From assembly GCA_015494035.1 (NCBI GenBank), contig WGBZ01000231.1, positions 1-10,397 of the forward strand: 10,397 nt of DNA, written 5' to 3'. The first letter of the stretch is position 1, and the number at the start of each line of letters is the position of its first letter. Positions 1 to 6,621 of this stretch are shown piece by piece. The position numbers and the translations under genes are program-made. The stretch is from Lysobacterales bacterium. GTDB lineage: Bacteria > Pseudomonadota > Gammaproteobacteria > Xanthomonadales > Marinicellaceae. The notes below the pieces were generated by a model, which had not been told where the DNA came from, did no database searches, and was given only the letters and a program-made list of their open reading frames with translations.

Positions 1-733
1 ACACCTGATGCAATTTGCCGTCGATGCGAAAGCGCACCAGCGATTCGTGGCGCTTGGGTTCCAGGTGAATGTCACTGGCGCGTTGTTCAAAGGCGTATTG
101 CAACAGCCAGTCGACTATGTTGATCACGTGCTGGTCATCGGCCGACAAGTCGCCGCGCGCGCCCAGTTGCACCATCTGTTCCAGATTCAGAATCGGGTCC
201 AGCAAGCGCCCTTTGTGTTGCGCCTTGGCGTGCTGGATGGAGCGGTTGACGCCGTAGAATTCAAACAGGTAACGCTGGATATCCAGCGGGTTGGCGTGCA
301 CGCGTTTGATGTCGGCGCGCAGCAGCCGTTGCAGCTCCTCGATCCAGGCGTCGTTTTCCGGGTCCGCCACGGCAAAAGTAATTTGCTCGCCATTGACCGC
401 CACCGGCAGGATCTTGTGCTTGCTGGCATAAGCCTGAGAAACCAGCTCGGAGACATTGCCCACGTCGATTTTGGTGGGGTCAATTTTCAGGTAATCCAGG
501 CCATGCCGGGCCGCCACCCATTCGGTGATGGATTCCACCGTCAGCGGCTTGCCGGTTTTCTGGTTGATGATGCCATAGTCGGCCAGTGAAACGTAGGGAT
601 GTACCGAAGAGTTCACCGGCTTGGCCGCGTTGCGCAGCAGTCTTTTGGCGTCTTCGCGCGTCAGCAGGCCATCGCGGTACATTTCCCGCGCCACCCAGTC
701 CAGCCATTGATTGAGGGGTTTCAGTTTTTCCAT
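1..733 (-). CDS. GspE/PilB-family secretion/pilus ATPase, N-terminal part (3' end outside window)
   Basis: Reading from ATG at 733 the frame stays open for 244 codons to the window edge, so the C-terminal half is missing. Residues ~45-165 resemble the GspE N-terminal domain, with a segment ending PLTVESITEWVAARHGLDYL near residue 80. The start of the hexameric ATPase core follows: ASDIHLEP at 219-226 and RFRIDGK at 234-240, the hallmark entry into type II secretion/type IV pilus motors. The Walker A/B boxes would lie beyond the window. Such proteins are cytoplasmic ATPases that drive assembly of a pilus or pseudopilus together with a PilC/GspF-type membrane protein. No partner gene is visible here, so it may be a stand-alone paralogue. 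The start overlaps the ABC ATPase stop by 13 nt and has only a weak GGA ribosome site, suggesting translational coupling. Family confident; system served unknown. Confidence 0.88.
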   Translation of the reverse strand, partial: MEKLKPLNQWLDWVAREMYRDGLLTREDAKRLLRNAAKPVNSSVHPYVSLADYGIINQKTGKPLTVESITEWVAARHGLDYLKIDPTKIDVGNVSELVSQAYASKHKILPVAVNGEQITFAVADPENDAWIEELQRLLRADIKRVHANPLDIQRYLFEFYGVNRSIQHAKAQHKGRLLDPILNLEQMVQLGARGDLSADDQHVINIVDWLLQYAFEQRASDIHLEPKRHESLVRFRIDGKLHQV

Positions 734-1446
734 AGTCGATCCAGTGCGTCCGTCTGCGGCCAGTCGAGCAAGGCCGCCAGCTGATCGCGTTTCATCATAT
801 CAGCAATTTTGCCCTGCCGGGCATGGCCATCGGGAAAAATCAGCAAGGCATGGCTGGCGTATTGCGGCGTAAGAATCAGATCGTGGCTGGCCATGACCAC
901 GGCCTTGTGACGTTGGCGCTGCAAAAAATCCAGCACCCGCAGGCGAAAGGCCAGGTCAAACTGGTTCAGGGGCTCGTCCAGCAGCAACAAGGGCGCGTCC
1001 TGCATCAGGCTGGTGGCCAGTTCCACCGCCCGCCGCTGACCGCCGGACAAATGCCCCAGCGACCGCTCCAGCAGCGGGGCCAGACCCAGGGCCTGAACCA
1101 CTGTCTGAAAGCGGTTTTCATCCACCTGACCCCAGGCGTAGGCGCCCATGTGCAGGGCTTCCCGCACGCGGCAGTCCGGCGTGGCTTCCTCATGCTGCGG
1201 CAGATAGCTGACCTGGCGGGCACGGGCGCGGCTGGCCCAGCTGTGCAGACGCTGGCCGGCCAGATGCAGTTCCCCCCGATACTCCGGATGTAACCCGGCC
1301 AGGGTTTCCAGCAACGTGCTTTTACCACAGCCATTGGCGCCGGCCAGTAGCCAGAACTGGCCGTGATCCACGCGCCAGTCCAGCGGCTCAAAAAGAGGCT
1401 GCTGTTGTCGCATCGGCTGCAACTGATGCGCTGCCATGGCCGTCAT
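721..1446 (-). CDS. ABC importer ATP-binding protein, BtuD/FecE-like
   Basis: This 241-residue protein is a complete ABC nucleotide-binding domain: Walker A GANGCGKST (36-44), Q-loop Gln84 in YLPQHE, signature LSGGQ (133-137), Walker B LLLLDEP (153-159) and H-loop His188 in MASHDL. The length and the FecCD/BtuC-type permease immediately upstream place it in the family that powers uptake of vitamin B12, siderophores or haem. It would act as a dimer at the inner face of the cytoplasmic membrane. Its ATG overlaps the permease stop as ATGA (4 nt), so the two are probably translated together. No substrate-binding protein or TonB-dependent receptor lies in the window, so the ligand cannot be assigned; cobalamin is a guess from resemblance only. 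Confidence 0.92.
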   Translation of the reverse strand: MTAMAAHQLQPMRQQQPLFEPLDWRVDHGQFWLLAGANGCGKSTLLETLAGLHPEYRGELHLAGQRLHSWASRARARQVSYLPQHEEATPDCRVREALHMGAYAWGQVDENRFQTVVQALGLAPLLERSLGHLSGGQRRAVELATSLMQDAPLLLLDEPLNQFDLAFRLRVLDFLQRQRHKAVVMASHDLILTPQYASHALLIFPDGHARQGKIADMMKRDQLAALLDWPQTDALDRLWKN

Positions 1447-2450
1447 CGCCAGCCTCCGTGGCGTTGCAAGACCAGAAAGAAAGCCACCCCCAGCAAGGCG
1501 GTAATGGCCCCGGCAGGCAGTTGCACCGGGGCTGTCACGCTGCGGGCCAGGGTGTCGGCCAGCACCAGTAAAATGGCGCCATTTATGGCGGCGGCAGGCA
1601 GCAGATAGCGGTGTGAAAAGCCCACCAGGCGGCGGGAAATATGCGGCACCATCAGGCCCACAAAACCAATGGGCCCGGCCAGGCTGACAGCCGCGGCCAC
1701 CAGCAGCGCGGCGCTGACCAGTAACATCAGGTTGAGCCGCCTCACCGCCACGCCGGTTTTTTCGGCAAACCGGTTGCCCCGTGCCAACACATCCAGCTCG
1801 CGCCAGTGCCAGCTAAGACCGGCCAGCGCCAGCAGCACCAGCAGTACGGGCCAGTACCGCAACTGGCTGTGGGCCAAGTCGCCCATCAGCCAGAACAGCA
1901 GCGACTGGGTCAGGGTCTGTCGTGACAGCACCAGAATCACGCTGATCAGGGCCGACAGGCCAAAGGAAAGCATGACGCCGTTGAGCAGCACCCGCTCTAT
2001 CTGACGCAGATGAGGCCAGGACAGCAGCAACAGCACCAACAAGGTCGCAACGGCACCGCCGAGACTGGCCAGCAGCACCGGCACCGCCAGGCCAAAGGTG
2101 GCTGCCAGCAGGTAGCTCAAGGCAGCGCCGGAAGACACGCCCAGCACATACGGATCAGCCAGGGGATTTTTAAACAGGTTTTGCACCACCACGCCAGCCA
2201 GAGCGAGCAAGGCGCCGACACTGACGGCCGCCAGCAGGCGCGGCCAGCGCAGTTGCCAGAGGATGGCCGAAAGGGACGCATCGGCCTGACTGTCCCAGAG
2301 TGGGCGCAGGGACCCGTAAAAGCCGCCTTCGCCCCACAACAGGGCCAGCGGTAATAGCAGCAACAGCACGGCCAGCATCAGCCCCAGACGCAGTGGGGCA
2401 TTGATGGCAACCGGCGGGCGGTTGGCAGACCGAAGCGGTGAGGCGCTCAC
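1443..2450 (-). CDS. FecCD/BtuC-family ABC transporter permease
   Basis: This 335-residue, strongly hydrophobic protein has the usual FecCD length and about ten predicted membrane segments after a short polar N-terminus (1-20). Recognisable family blocks are WQLRWPRLLAAVSVGALLAL (65-84), QNLFKNPLADPYVLGVSSGA (90-109), the cytoplasmic coupling region AGPIGFVGLMVPHISRR (258-274), and DTLARSV...LPAGAITALLG (299-321). It forms the inner-membrane channel of an importer for cobalamin, iron-siderophore or haem, paired with the ATPase that follows. The start is GTG at 2450, overlapping the previous stop as GTGA; a GAGG sequence lies about 13 nt upstream, rather far, so coupling probably helps. The next in-frame Met lies inside the first membrane helix, which supports the GTG start. 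Specificity is not determinable here. Confidence 0.92.
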   Translation of the reverse strand: MSASPLRSANRPPVAINAPLRLGLMLAVLLLLLPLALLWGEGGFYGSLRPLWDSQADASLSAILWQLRWPRLLAAVSVGALLALAGVVVQNLFKNPLADPYVLGVSSGAALSYLLAATFGLAVPVLLASLGGAVATLLVLLLLSWPHLRQIERVLLNGVMLSFGLSALISVILVLSRQTLTQSLLFWLMGDLAHSQLRYWPVLLVLLALAGLSWHWRELDVLARGNRFAEKTGVAVRRLNLMLLVSAALLVAAAVSLAGPIGFVGLMVPHISRRLVGFSHRYLLPAAAINGAILLVLADTLARSVTAPVQLPAGAITALLGVAFFLVLQRHGGWR

Positions 2451-3823
2451 CGGGTGTTTAACACCTCGACACTGCGAATTTCCTGGCGCGGCACATTGAA
2501 TTCCGCCGTTCCGGTCAGGTAACTGACCCGTATCACGGCAGTGCTGTCGGTGACTTTTTTTACCACGCCCTTGAGTACGCGCCCTTTGCTGGTGCGTAGG
2601 CGAACGGTTCGACCGGTCGCCTGGCTGATGTCATCCACCGCGCGGTAACGGGCCACCTTGCCGCCAATCACCCGCTTGGCCGTACCGCGGCTGGCTTTTT
2701 TGCTGGCTTTAACGGCGTCTTGCCGGGCCTGTTTCTGCTGACGGATTTCCTTGCGATAGGCTTTTACCAGCGTGTCGGCATCCACCTGCTCGTAGGAAAT
2801 GGGTTGTAACCGCACCGGCTCTGGCTCACTTTCCCCCAGGCCCACCGCCATTTCTGCCTGACCCAGAAACGTGTTTTGCGGCATGGAAAACAGTTCGTCC
2901 AGATAAATGGTGCGGGGCAAATGAAATTCCGCAAAAAATTCCGCCTCCGGCAACAAGGTGCGCTGATACCAGTTAAGCATTTTGTTGCTCAGTTCCTTGC
3001 CCACCAGGGCACGCACCAGATTCTGCACGGTTTGGGCGCTGTTCTTGCGGTAGGCGGCAAACGAACCCTGATATTTCTCCGCACAGACGCGATTGCGACG
3101 CTCGTTAAAGCCATTGTCCTGGTGATAATAAAACAGGTCTTTGAGCAGCAGGTCCTCAAAGGCGAATTCATCCCGCCCCACGGCAGATTTCATCAGCCCT
3201 GACCAGGACGTCATCCACAGGTTTTCCGCTTCGGTATCGGCCTGAAAATCAATTTCTCCCTGGCCGTTGTGTTCATAATAAAAGTTCAGGTGGTAATCCA
3301 CCGGTTCTCCGCTCAGCATGGCCTCCCACTGCGCCATGCTGAAGGCCCAGGGGCTTTCATCGCCACAACCGGGGGCACCCAGATACCCCACCACGGCCGG
3401 CCAATAACTGCGATCCAGCAGGGCCTGTTGAAAATCCTCGGCGCCGTTATCTTGCAAGCGCACGCCATTCAGCTCGATGTTCATGTGGTCGGGCAGGTAG
3501 TTACGTAATTCCTGCACACTGGCCTTGAGCAGAAACAGCGGGTCAAGCGTGAGCACGATTTCATCGATATCGACCCCTTGCCGGAAGCCGGTGGGTTGAA
3601 AACGTACGTTGCGAATGCTGACCTTGCCGTCGGTGTCGCTGCTGATGCCAGACCAACTCCACTTGCCCGCCGCTGAAGCGGTTTCAGCCAGGTTGTCGAC
3701 CAGAATCGAGGCGCGCTTGTTGGACTGCCAGAGAGACAGCGCAAAAAGCACGGCGGTCAGGGCCAGCAGGCCCATCAGTATTTTCTTTATCATGGTTTCG
3801 GCAATGGCTCGTGTGGTGTTCAT
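2447..3823 (-). CDS. Unrecognised membrane-anchored protein with basic linker and C-terminal beta-rich domain
   Basis: I do not recognise this 458-residue protein. It begins with one hydrophobic segment (about 12-32) preceded by two lysines, a signal-anchor that would place the rest in the periplasm. Residues ~55-125 read as short alternating beta strands (KVSIRNVRF, VDIDEIVLTLDPLFLLKA), faintly reminiscent of AsmA-like lipid-handling proteins, but I cannot claim membership. Two cysteines (153, 247) could form a disulphide. Residues ~354-389 are rich in Lys, Arg, Gln and Ala, followed by a compact beta-type domain at ~403-456 (GRTVRLRTSKGRVLKGVVKK) resembling a small SH3- or Sm-like barrel. 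Translation may begin at ATG 3823 or at ATG 3793 (residue 11); neither has a strong ribosome site. It sits 34 nt after the phospholipase D gene and overlaps the permease by 4 nt. Confidence 0.75.
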   Translation of the reverse strand: MNTTRAIAETMIKKILMGLLALTAVLFALSLWQSNKRASILVDNLAETASAAGKWSWSGISSDTDGKVSIRNVRFQPTGFRQGVDIDEIVLTLDPLFLLKASVQELRNYLPDHMNIELNGVRLQDNGAEDFQQALLDRSYWPAVVGYLGAPGCGDESPWAFSMAQWEAMLSGEPVDYHLNFYYEHNGQGEIDFQADTEAENLWMTSWSGLMKSAVGRDEFAFEDLLLKDLFYYHQDNGFNERRNRVCAEKYQGSFAAYRKNSAQTVQNLVRALVGKELSNKMLNWYQRTLLPEAEFFAEFHLPRTIYLDELFSMPQNTFLGQAEMAVGLGESEPEPVRLQPISYEQVDADTLVKAYRKEIRQQKQARQDAVKASKKASRGTAKRVIGGKVARYRAVDDISQATGRTVRLRTSKGRVLKGVVKKVTDSTAVIRVSYLTGTAEFNVPRQEIRSVEVLNTR

Positions 3824-3831
3824 TCCATCGG

Positions 3832-3850
3832 CTGGCCAAACGACGGCCAG
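3832..3850 (-). other. Intergenic hairpin in the phospholipase D / membrane-protein gap
   Basis: In the 34-nt gap between these two genes, CTGGCC and GGCCAG form perfect 6-bp arms around a 7-nt loop. No T-tract follows on the minus strand, so it is not an intrinsic terminator. It could influence mRNA stability or ribosome access at the next start, or be chance. Confidence 0.3.
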
Positions 3851-3857
3851 GCCCGGT

Positions 3858-5603
3858 TCACATCACCGGTTCGGCAAAACCGGCAAAAGCGCTGATAATT
3901 ATGGTCTGAATCTGCTTCGATGACAAATCAACCGCCGGAAAACTGCCCACGGCGCGATAATTTCGGTAAAAATCCGGGTGTCCCGGCTCCACCGCCGGGT
4001 AAGGTGACACTAATTCGTAGCTGCTGGAATAGCGGAAAGGCCACACATCGAACACCGGCAAAGCCCGTGACATGCTGGCAATCAGGCCGCTGACGGCACT
4101 CCACACCGGCACTTCCTCCTTGGCCGCCACCACCCAGCTGTTTTCCGGGTCAGTGTCGCGTTTGATCTGCGATTTCAATGCTTGGGCCACTTCTGGCGAC
4201 TTAATGATCAAACCAGCTTCGGTGTTGAGCGTGTCCGAACGGTGATCGAAGTTGTGCGAACCAATTAACGACCAACGTGAATCAACCACAAACGACTTGG
4301 CATGCAGACCGAAACGGGTGTTTTCATTCACCACCGGCGAGGCAAACATTTCCCGCCAGTAAGCGGGTTTGGGCTTGTATTCGTAGATCAGCAGACCCAG
4401 ACGCTTGAGGTAACGGCGCTTGTGCTTGAAGGAAATGGCGTACACATAAAAAGCATCGGTGGAAGCCAGGCTGTTGGTGGACACCAGCAGGCGGATATCC
4501 GGGTGTTGTCGGCGCAGTTTCTTCATCGCCCGATAGGCCTTGCGGCTCAAGACCAGATAGGGCGTCTGCATGATAACTTCCTGCCGTGCCGACAGGATCA
4601 GGTCGCGGATTTTGACACTCAGGGCCTTGTTGGCCTTCTTGCCGCTGCGGCTGTGCACCACCTTGTCGGGCGAATCGCTGAAGTATTCCACTGACTCGGC
4701 CACCAGCGCGCTGTCCACAAACTTTTGCCGGATGGTGTCGTAATCAAACGCCTGCATGGCCAGCTGTCGCGCATGCGGCGCCAGCGGCGTAAACCACTCG
4801 GACTGGTTGCGCTGATCGGCCAGAATGCGCTGACTGACATCGTCCAGGTGTTCCAGCGCGACGCTGTAGGGGTGCTGCCAGAATTCATCAAAGGACTGGC
4901 GCATTTGCCAGGCCGCCTCGCCCACCACCAGGGCATCCCGGTCACGGTAATCAAAGGCCGGATCCCAGTCAAAATAGCGGTCCTGATAATTGCGTCCACC
5001 GGTAATACCATACCGCCCATCCACCAGAAAAACCTTGTTGTGCATGCGGCGGTTGAGGCTCGACAGGCAACACGCCAGGGCGCTGAAAAAATCGAATTTT
5101 GAGGTATGCGCCTCACGAAAGATGGGGTTGAAGAGCTTGATGTGCAGGTTCTTGTGCAAGGTAGCCAGTTCCGACAGAAACCAGGTGTTGTCCATGGAAA
5201 ATAGCTGGTCAATGATGATGTTCACCTCCACCCCGCGCTTGGCCGCGGCCAGCAGCTCCTGCAACACCAGGTGGCCCGACTCGTCATCCACCCAGATAAA
5301 CGTCTGGATGTCGATGCGCTTTTGCGCCGCCTTAATCAGGTGTAAACGCACCAACAGGGCATCGCTGCCTTTTTCCAGCAGCACCACCCGGGGCTTGCTA
5401 TCGGCCTGGTACGCACGCCACAGATTTTCCAGTGGCGTGTCCAGCGCACAATGACGCGCGTCATTGCCTGCGCAAGTGCTTTCACTGCCCTTTTGCACCT
5501 GCAGGGTCTGATCCACGCGTTTGAGAAATTCTGGCGAGCGGTGGCAGGCGGTCACGTTCCGGGGCCGGACAAGTGGATTCATTTCTGCCCTGTTCGGTCT
5601 CAT
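3858..5603 (-). CDS. Phospholipase D-superfamily protein, ClsC-like cardiolipin synthase candidate
   Basis: This 581-residue protein has two HKD catalytic motifs. The first is HNKVFLVDGRYGITGGRN with His188, Lys190 and Asp195; the second is HAKSFVVDSRWSLIGSHN with His434, Lys436 and Asp441. Two HKD motifs in one chain make a complete active site. The segment around the first motif, with GGRN followed by DRYF and a YRDRDALVVG stretch, resembles bacterial ClsC-type cardiolipin synthases, which move phosphatidyl groups between phospholipids; a nuclease or other transferase cannot be excluded. No signal peptide or membrane helix is evident. I chose ATG 5603 because GGAAG lies 9 nt upstream, overlapping the PPTase stop codon; ATG 5582, seven codons later with AGGG 5 nt upstream, is a good alternative. 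The frame stays open up to 6086, but that part lies over the PPTase gene and looks non-coding. Typical ClsC is ~470 residues, so this one is longer. Confidence 0.88.
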   Translation of the reverse strand: MRPNRAEMNPLVRPRNVTACHRSPEFLKRVDQTLQVQKGSESTCAGNDARHCALDTPLENLWRAYQADSKPRVVLLEKGSDALLVRLHLIKAAQKRIDIQTFIWVDDESGHLVLQELLAAAKRGVEVNIIIDQLFSMDNTWFLSELATLHKNLHIKLFNPIFREAHTSKFDFFSALACCLSSLNRRMHNKVFLVDGRYGITGGRNYQDRYFDWDPAFDYRDRDALVVGEAAWQMRQSFDEFWQHPYSVALEHLDDVSQRILADQRNQSEWFTPLAPHARQLAMQAFDYDTIRQKFVDSALVAESVEYFSDSPDKVVHSRSGKKANKALSVKIRDLILSARQEVIMQTPYLVLSRKAYRAMKKLRRQHPDIRLLVSTNSLASTDAFYVYAISFKHKRRYLKRLGLLIYEYKPKPAYWREMFASPVVNENTRFGLHAKSFVVDSRWSLIGSHNFDHRSDTLNTEAGLIIKSPEVAQALKSQIKRDTDPENSWVVAAKEEVPVWSAVSGLIASMSRALPVFDVWPFRYSSSYELVSPYPAVEPGHPDFYRNYRAVGSFPAVDLSSKQIQTIIISAFAGFAEPVM

Positions 5604-5610
5604 GTGTTTG

Positions 5611-6621
5611 TCACTTCCATGTCCAGCGACGGTAGGCGTCCTGACCAGGCCTGACCGAGGCATGACCGTCATCGCCATTATCGCCATTATCGCCGATATC
5701 GCCGTTATCGCCGTTATCGCGAGCAGAGTCATCGTCAATGCTGACGGCATCGATGGGGCGATCAGCCCAGAGGCAAAACAATCTGTGGCAATCACTGTCA
5801 GGGTCTGCGCTGACAATCCACAACGGCCGGGCATCCGATGCGTGCCGCCCTGTCCGGGTTTCAGGGTCCAGCACTGCTTGGCGGATGCTGTGCCACAAGC
5901 GTCCGCCATCGCGTTTGACACGCGCTTCCCTGGCCGTCCACAAGGCATAAAAAGCCGCTTGCTTGTCCTGACCGTTTTTCTCCTGCAATGCCGCTTGCTC
6001 ATGGTGAGAAAAATAGCGCTTGGCCAGTTTTTCGTGATTTTTCCCGGCCCGGAAATGTTCCACATCCAGCCCGATGGCCCCCTCACCAGCCATGGCCGCC
6101 AGCGCCACCAAACCCTGGCTGTTGGCGTAGGAAAAGGCCCAATCCAGACCCTTCACAAACGGTTTTCCATTGGCCGAGTAGCCAATGTCTTCCACGGCCA
6201 CCGCCTGACCTGCCAGGTCAGATAGCCTGTCGGCCAGCCACTGGCGACCCGCGGCCCGCTGTTGCTGGCGCGAAAGTCCCTTAGGGAAGCTCTGATTGAA
6301 TCGTGACACGGCATCTGGCGGCGTAAAATCGTCCATTTCCGCGTTGCAAACCTTAGCAATAGCCTTGCTATTACGTGCGGCTTGCGCCTTGAGCTGAACA
6401 ATTTTACACTCCAATCCGCTCGCGCCAGATTGAATCAGAGCTTCCTTAGGCAAACGTGAAACAAACAAGTGTACTGTTTGTGGCCGAACCCGGTTACGGT
6501 GCGAGCAGCCCGCTTCTGACACTCCAGGGTTTTCCAACACCTGCAACTGGCTGGCTGGCCTCGCCAAGCCGTTTTTTCTGAAGCACAATCCACCGGCTTT
6601 TTTCTGCATCCAATCACCCAT
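5611..6621 (-). CDS. Sfp-type 4'-phosphopantetheinyl transferase interrupted in frame by a MITE
   Basis: The core matches the PPTase superfamily, which moves phosphopantetheine from CoA to acyl- or peptidyl-carrier proteins. It shows GKPFVKG, then IGLDVE (Mg-binding Asp186 and Glu188) and WTAREARVK (Glu232, Lys236), numbered from ATG 6621. Two conserved positions differ: the usual FxxSHS is FSYANS, and the first Lys of WxxKEA is Arg231. The frame runs through a 161-bp transposable element that adds 55 codons between VHLFVSRLPK and GLSRQQQ; without it these join into a plausible N-terminus. A C-terminal tail of about 50 residues carries six Asp-x-Gly triplets (302-319). ATG 6621 overlaps the pteridine reductase stop as TGATG. 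Other possible starts are ATG 6609, TTG 6468, or ATG 6336 inside the element, which would give a shortened protein. The ~45 residues before VHLFVS look little like known PPTases, so the start is uncertain. It may be active, impaired or a pseudogene in the making. Confidence 0.8.
   Translation of the reverse strand: MGDWMQKKAGGLCFRKNGLARPASQLQVLENPGVSEAGCSHRNRVRPQTVHLFVSRLPKEALIQSGASGLECKIVQLKAQAARNSKAIAKVCNAEMDDFTPPDAVSRFNQSFPKGLSRQQQRAAGRQWLADRLSDLAGQAVAVEDIGYSANGKPFVKGLDWAFSYANSQGLVALAAMAGEGAIGLDVEHFRAGKNHEKLAKRYFSHHEQAALQEKNGQDKQAAFYALWTAREARVKRDGGRLWHSIRQAVLDPETRTGRHASDARPLWIVSADPDSDCHRLFCLWADRPIDAVSIDDDSARDNGDNGDIGDNGDNGDDGHASVRPGQDAYRRWTWK
5662..5720. repeat. 9-bp tandem repeat (minisatellite) in the 3' end of the PPTase gene
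   Basis: Five full units of consensus ATCGCCRTT occupy 5671-5715 on the plus strand (ATCGCCATT twice, ATCGCCGAT once, ATCGCCGTT twice), with a diverged unit at 5662-5670 and a partial one at 5716-5720. On the minus strand it encodes six Asp-x-Gly triplets (5718 down to 5665) in the PPTase tail. Because the unit is nine bases, gain or loss of copies would keep the frame. Confidence 0.9.
6281..6284. repeat. Target-site duplication TTAG, left copy
   Basis: TTAG directly abuts the left inverted repeat and is repeated at 6446-6449 on the far side. This fits the YTAR target preference of some IS5-family elements. Confidence 0.8.
6285..6302 (+). repeat. Left terminal inverted repeat of the MITE
   Basis: GGAAGCTCTGATTGAATC, matching the complement of the right end at 17 of 18 positions. 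The single mismatch is the central base of an internal GATTnAATC palindrome. Confidence 0.88.
6358..6372. repeat. Central hairpin of the MITE
   Basis: AATAGC and GCTATT form perfect 6-bp arms around a 3-nt loop near the middle of the element. It may fold in DNA or RNA; no T-tract follows, so it is not a convincing terminator. Confidence 0.6.
6428..6445 (-). repeat. Right terminal inverted repeat of the MITE
   Basis: Read on the minus strand it is GGAAGCTCTGATTCAATC, one base different from the left end. Confidence 0.88.
6446..6449. repeat. Target-site duplication TTAG, right copy
   Basis: Second copy of the TTAG next to the element. Removing the element and one copy joins the flanking codons as CGT TTG CCT AAG GGA CTT on the minus strand, an uninterrupted frame. 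Confidence 0.8.
6461..6481. promoter_or_regulatory. 7-7-7 inverted repeat, possible operator
   Basis: ACAAACA at 6461-6467 and TGTTTGT at 6475-6481 are perfect complementary arms separated by 7 nt, a symmetry and size typical of a dimeric regulator site. It lies in the poorly conserved 5' part of the PPTase frame, 12 nt from the transposon target site. If the true PPTase start is downstream of 6481 this would be a 5' regulatory region; otherwise it is coding and possibly coincidental. Confidence 0.3.

Larger units (their letters stand above)
6285..6445. mobile_element. 161-bp MITE-like non-autonomous element, IS5-type ends
   Basis: The element is bounded by 18-bp terminal inverted repeats (GGAAGCTCTGATTGAATC at 6285-6302 and its complement with one mismatch at 6428-6445, 17 of 18 matching) and by TTAG duplications on both sides. 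Subterminal blocks ATCTGGCG and GTAAAAT also occur in inverted orientation near both ends, and a hairpin sits in the middle (6358-6372). It is far too short to encode a transposase, so it would have been moved by a related full-length element elsewhere. The 4-bp YTAR-type duplication and GGAAGCTCTG-like ends suggest the IS5 family; this is recalled family knowledge, not a search result. It interrupts the PPTase gene without breaking the frame and contains an ATG (6336) in the gene's orientation. Confidence 0.87.

Noticed and set aside
187..483. 98-codon minus-strand frame, out of frame with the GspE-like gene
   Set aside because: Ser/Thr/Arg/Trp-rich frameshift shadow; the GspE-like frame has clear family motifs through the same bases.
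2453..2465. GGTGTT-T-AACACC palindrome near the permease start
   Set aside because: It is inside the end of the upstream coding sequence, very short, and has no promoter around it; probably chance.
5662..5720. Tandem repeat as a CRISPR array or plasmid iteron origin
   Set aside because: Units are only 9 bp with no spacers, lie in a coding region, and no replication or cas gene is near.
5604..6086. Upstream extension of the phospholipase D frame (161 residues, no stop)
   Set aside because: It lies over the PPTase gene, includes a low-complexity Ala/Ile/Met run caused by the 9-bp repeat, and two better starts with ribosome sites exist at 5603 and 5582.
5521..6225. 234-codon open frame on the plus strand opposite the PPTase
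   Set aside because: Repetitive Ile/Ala/Val-rich and Pro-rich stretches with no recognisable domain; antisense shadow of the PPTase gene and its repeat.
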